A DNA stretch of 64,000 bases, from NCBI GenBank assembly GCA_028689655.1, contig JAQVCT010000009.1, forward strand, positions 45,405 through 109,404, read 5' to 3'. Below the pieces are notes generated by a model. The model was not told the DNA's origin. It made no database searches and was given only the letters and a program-made list of their open reading frames with translations. Below, piece by piece: positions 63,197 to 64,000 of the stretch (positions within the stretch are counted from its first letter, which is position 1; each line of letters begins with the position of its first letter). Origin of the DNA: Lachnospiraceae bacterium (GTDB lineage Bacteria > Bacillota > Clostridia > Lachnospirales > Lachnospiraceae). The position numbers and the translations under genes were made by a program.

Positions 63197-63415
63197 TTAC
63201 CGATAAATAGCAATTGAACCAAGTCGCTGCGCGACGGCCTGCCAAGGCTGTGGCGCAGCGACTTGGTTCAATTCCGATTTGCTGCTCCGTCGCATATTAT
63301 AAATTTCTTTGTCCGTCATTTGTTTTGAATTCACTACGAGATTAGCAAGATACCCCGTAAACTTATTAAAAATGCCGTGCAGCATGGACTGCTCACTTCG
63401 TTCATCTTTACCCAA
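63197..63415 (-). CDS. Doubtful small open frame across a large palindrome
   Basis: 72 codons (MGKDERSEQSMLHGIFNKF... ending AVAQRLGSIAIYR). The middle (LANLVVNSKQMTDKEIYNM) looks protein-like, but the last third is encoded by one arm of a perfect palindrome, and there is no clear ribosome site. It may be a relic of a mobile element. Confidence 0.3.
   Translation of the reverse strand: MGKDERSEQSMLHGIFNKFTGYLANLVVNSKQMTDKEIYNMRRSSKSELNQVAAPQPWQAVAQRLGSIAIYR
63212..63273. repeat. Perfect palindrome with 21-bp arms
   Basis: Arms AATTGAACCAAGTCGCTGCG-C and its exact complement, with a 20-nt loop that has its own GCCT/AGGC pairing. GC-rich against an AT-rich background. Could be a terminator or an element end. 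Confidence 0.88.
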
Positions 63416-63436
63416 GAAAGCGTGTCAACTTTTTGT

Positions 63437-63927
63437 TTAAAGTTCCTGTAAATCTTTATTAAATCCAATGTGTATTAAATATTCAAATATATCATGATAT
63501 GGTGTTTCATAAATTTGCCGTGTTTCATGGTCATAGAAAAAAGTTGATCGAGACAGCTATTGTTTTCAATTTTTAACACATACAAATCTCCACATCCATT
63601 GTCGGAAATTGCCAAATATCCTTCAAGTGGACAAGACCCGCACCCCAAAATATAAAAGTCCCCATTAGCATCAAGAGAAAAAACATTAGTAAATACAAAA
63701 TACCCACCACCATAGATTTCCAAGAATTGGCGGTATTTCTCTGGCAATCCTACATTTTCTCTTTTTTCAAAGGCTTCTATCTCAGTGAGAGTTGGTATTT
63801 TATCGTGATTAAGCTCAAACAATAGTGGATGTTTTGTTTTTGCCAAGCTAACATGTAAACGGCAAGTACTTTCCAGCCAAAAATGGAAATTATTTTCCAG
63901 CACTTTTTGGCAAATAAAATCCAGCAC
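63437..63927 (-). pseudogene. SMI1/KNR4 (SUKH) family protein, frameshifted near the 3' end
   Basis: The open frame from a GTG at 63927 shows the SUKH pattern EAFEKRENVGLPEKYRQFL, IYGGGYF and YLAISDNGCGDLYVL. It ends early at 63475. After a six-T run near 63536-63541 another frame continues as FYDHETRQIYETPYHDIFEY and ends at 63437 with ...FNKDLQEL, the normal family ending. One missing T explains this. SUKH proteins are often immunity proteins for secreted toxins; no toxin gene is visible. Confidence 0.8.
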
Positions 63928-64000
63928 TTTTGTTTATAGTTCCCAACGGATAATCCGCGGGGGATTTTTTTAGCTAAACGGGAGCTCCTCATCTGCATTA

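Noticed and set aside
63777..63998. 73-codon minus-strand frame overlapping the SUKH gene start
   Set aside because: It overlaps the SUKH N-terminus in another frame, has a Trp/Lys/Ile-rich composition and no recognisable domain.

Overview
The window looks like a chromosome segment from an anaerobic, low-GC, endospore-lineage Firmicute, most likely of the family Lachnospiraceae. The reasons are the mix of clostridial gene orders (yicC-remA-gmk-rpoZ; pgsA-cinA-recA-recX-rny; nudF-spoIIM-xerD; nifS-nifU-mnmA), sporulation-type proteins (SpoIIM, a SpoVB-like flippase, a Spo0A DNA-binding domain), an iron-dependent alcohol dehydrogenase behind a Rex-type operator, and a C_GCAxxG_C_C redox protein. 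I do not assign a genus. Most genes lie on the minus strand.

Layout. 1-9128: a signalling block (NYN-domain protein running off the left edge, hybrid histidine kinase, chemotaxis receptor, beta-propeller HD-GYP protein). 9542-12897: glycolytic genes gap, pgk, tpiA. 13251-15510: PHP phosphatase and Rex-site alcohol dehydrogenase. 15700-19150: nifS-nifU-SdpI-like-mnmA. 19330-26383: flippase, redox protein, DAHP synthase, xerD-spoIIM-nudF, aspartate-type aminotransferase. 26538-30161: a very large hybrid kinase with two periplasmic solute-binding domains. 30432-41438: rny, recX, recA (two LexA boxes), a zinc-ribbon membrane protein, cinA, pgsA, rimO, then rpoZ-gmk-remA-yicC. 41513-48660: rqcH, an unknown protein, a fused homocysteine methyltransferase/MTHFR, glgA, and a Spo0A-like protein without a receiver domain. 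48872-52064: MATE exporter and an ABC-F protein with a leader-peptide/terminator arrangement.

From about 52217 to the right edge the content changes to accessory DNA: a truncated ferredoxin gene at the junction, a YtrA-type repressor with its ABC transporter, a two-component system with an FtsX-type ABC exporter, a fragment of another ABC ATPase, small unknown genes, an XRE regulator, a MerR-type regulator with its ABC transporter, and a frameshifted SMI1/KNR4 immunity-like gene. This looks like a mosaic defence and efflux island with decay scars.

The genome is rich in small repeats. A roughly 147-bp element with terminal inverted repeats occurs twice. A 50-bp hairpin repeat occurs twice in opposite orientation. 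A 56-bp unit with two hairpins is repeated four times in the glgA leader. A related coding repeat (peptide PSERSEDFNG and variants) sits in two unrelated genes. T-rich minisatellites fill several intergenic gaps. The most unusual items are the receiver-less Spo0A, the glgA leader array, the coding repeats, and the ABC-F leader.
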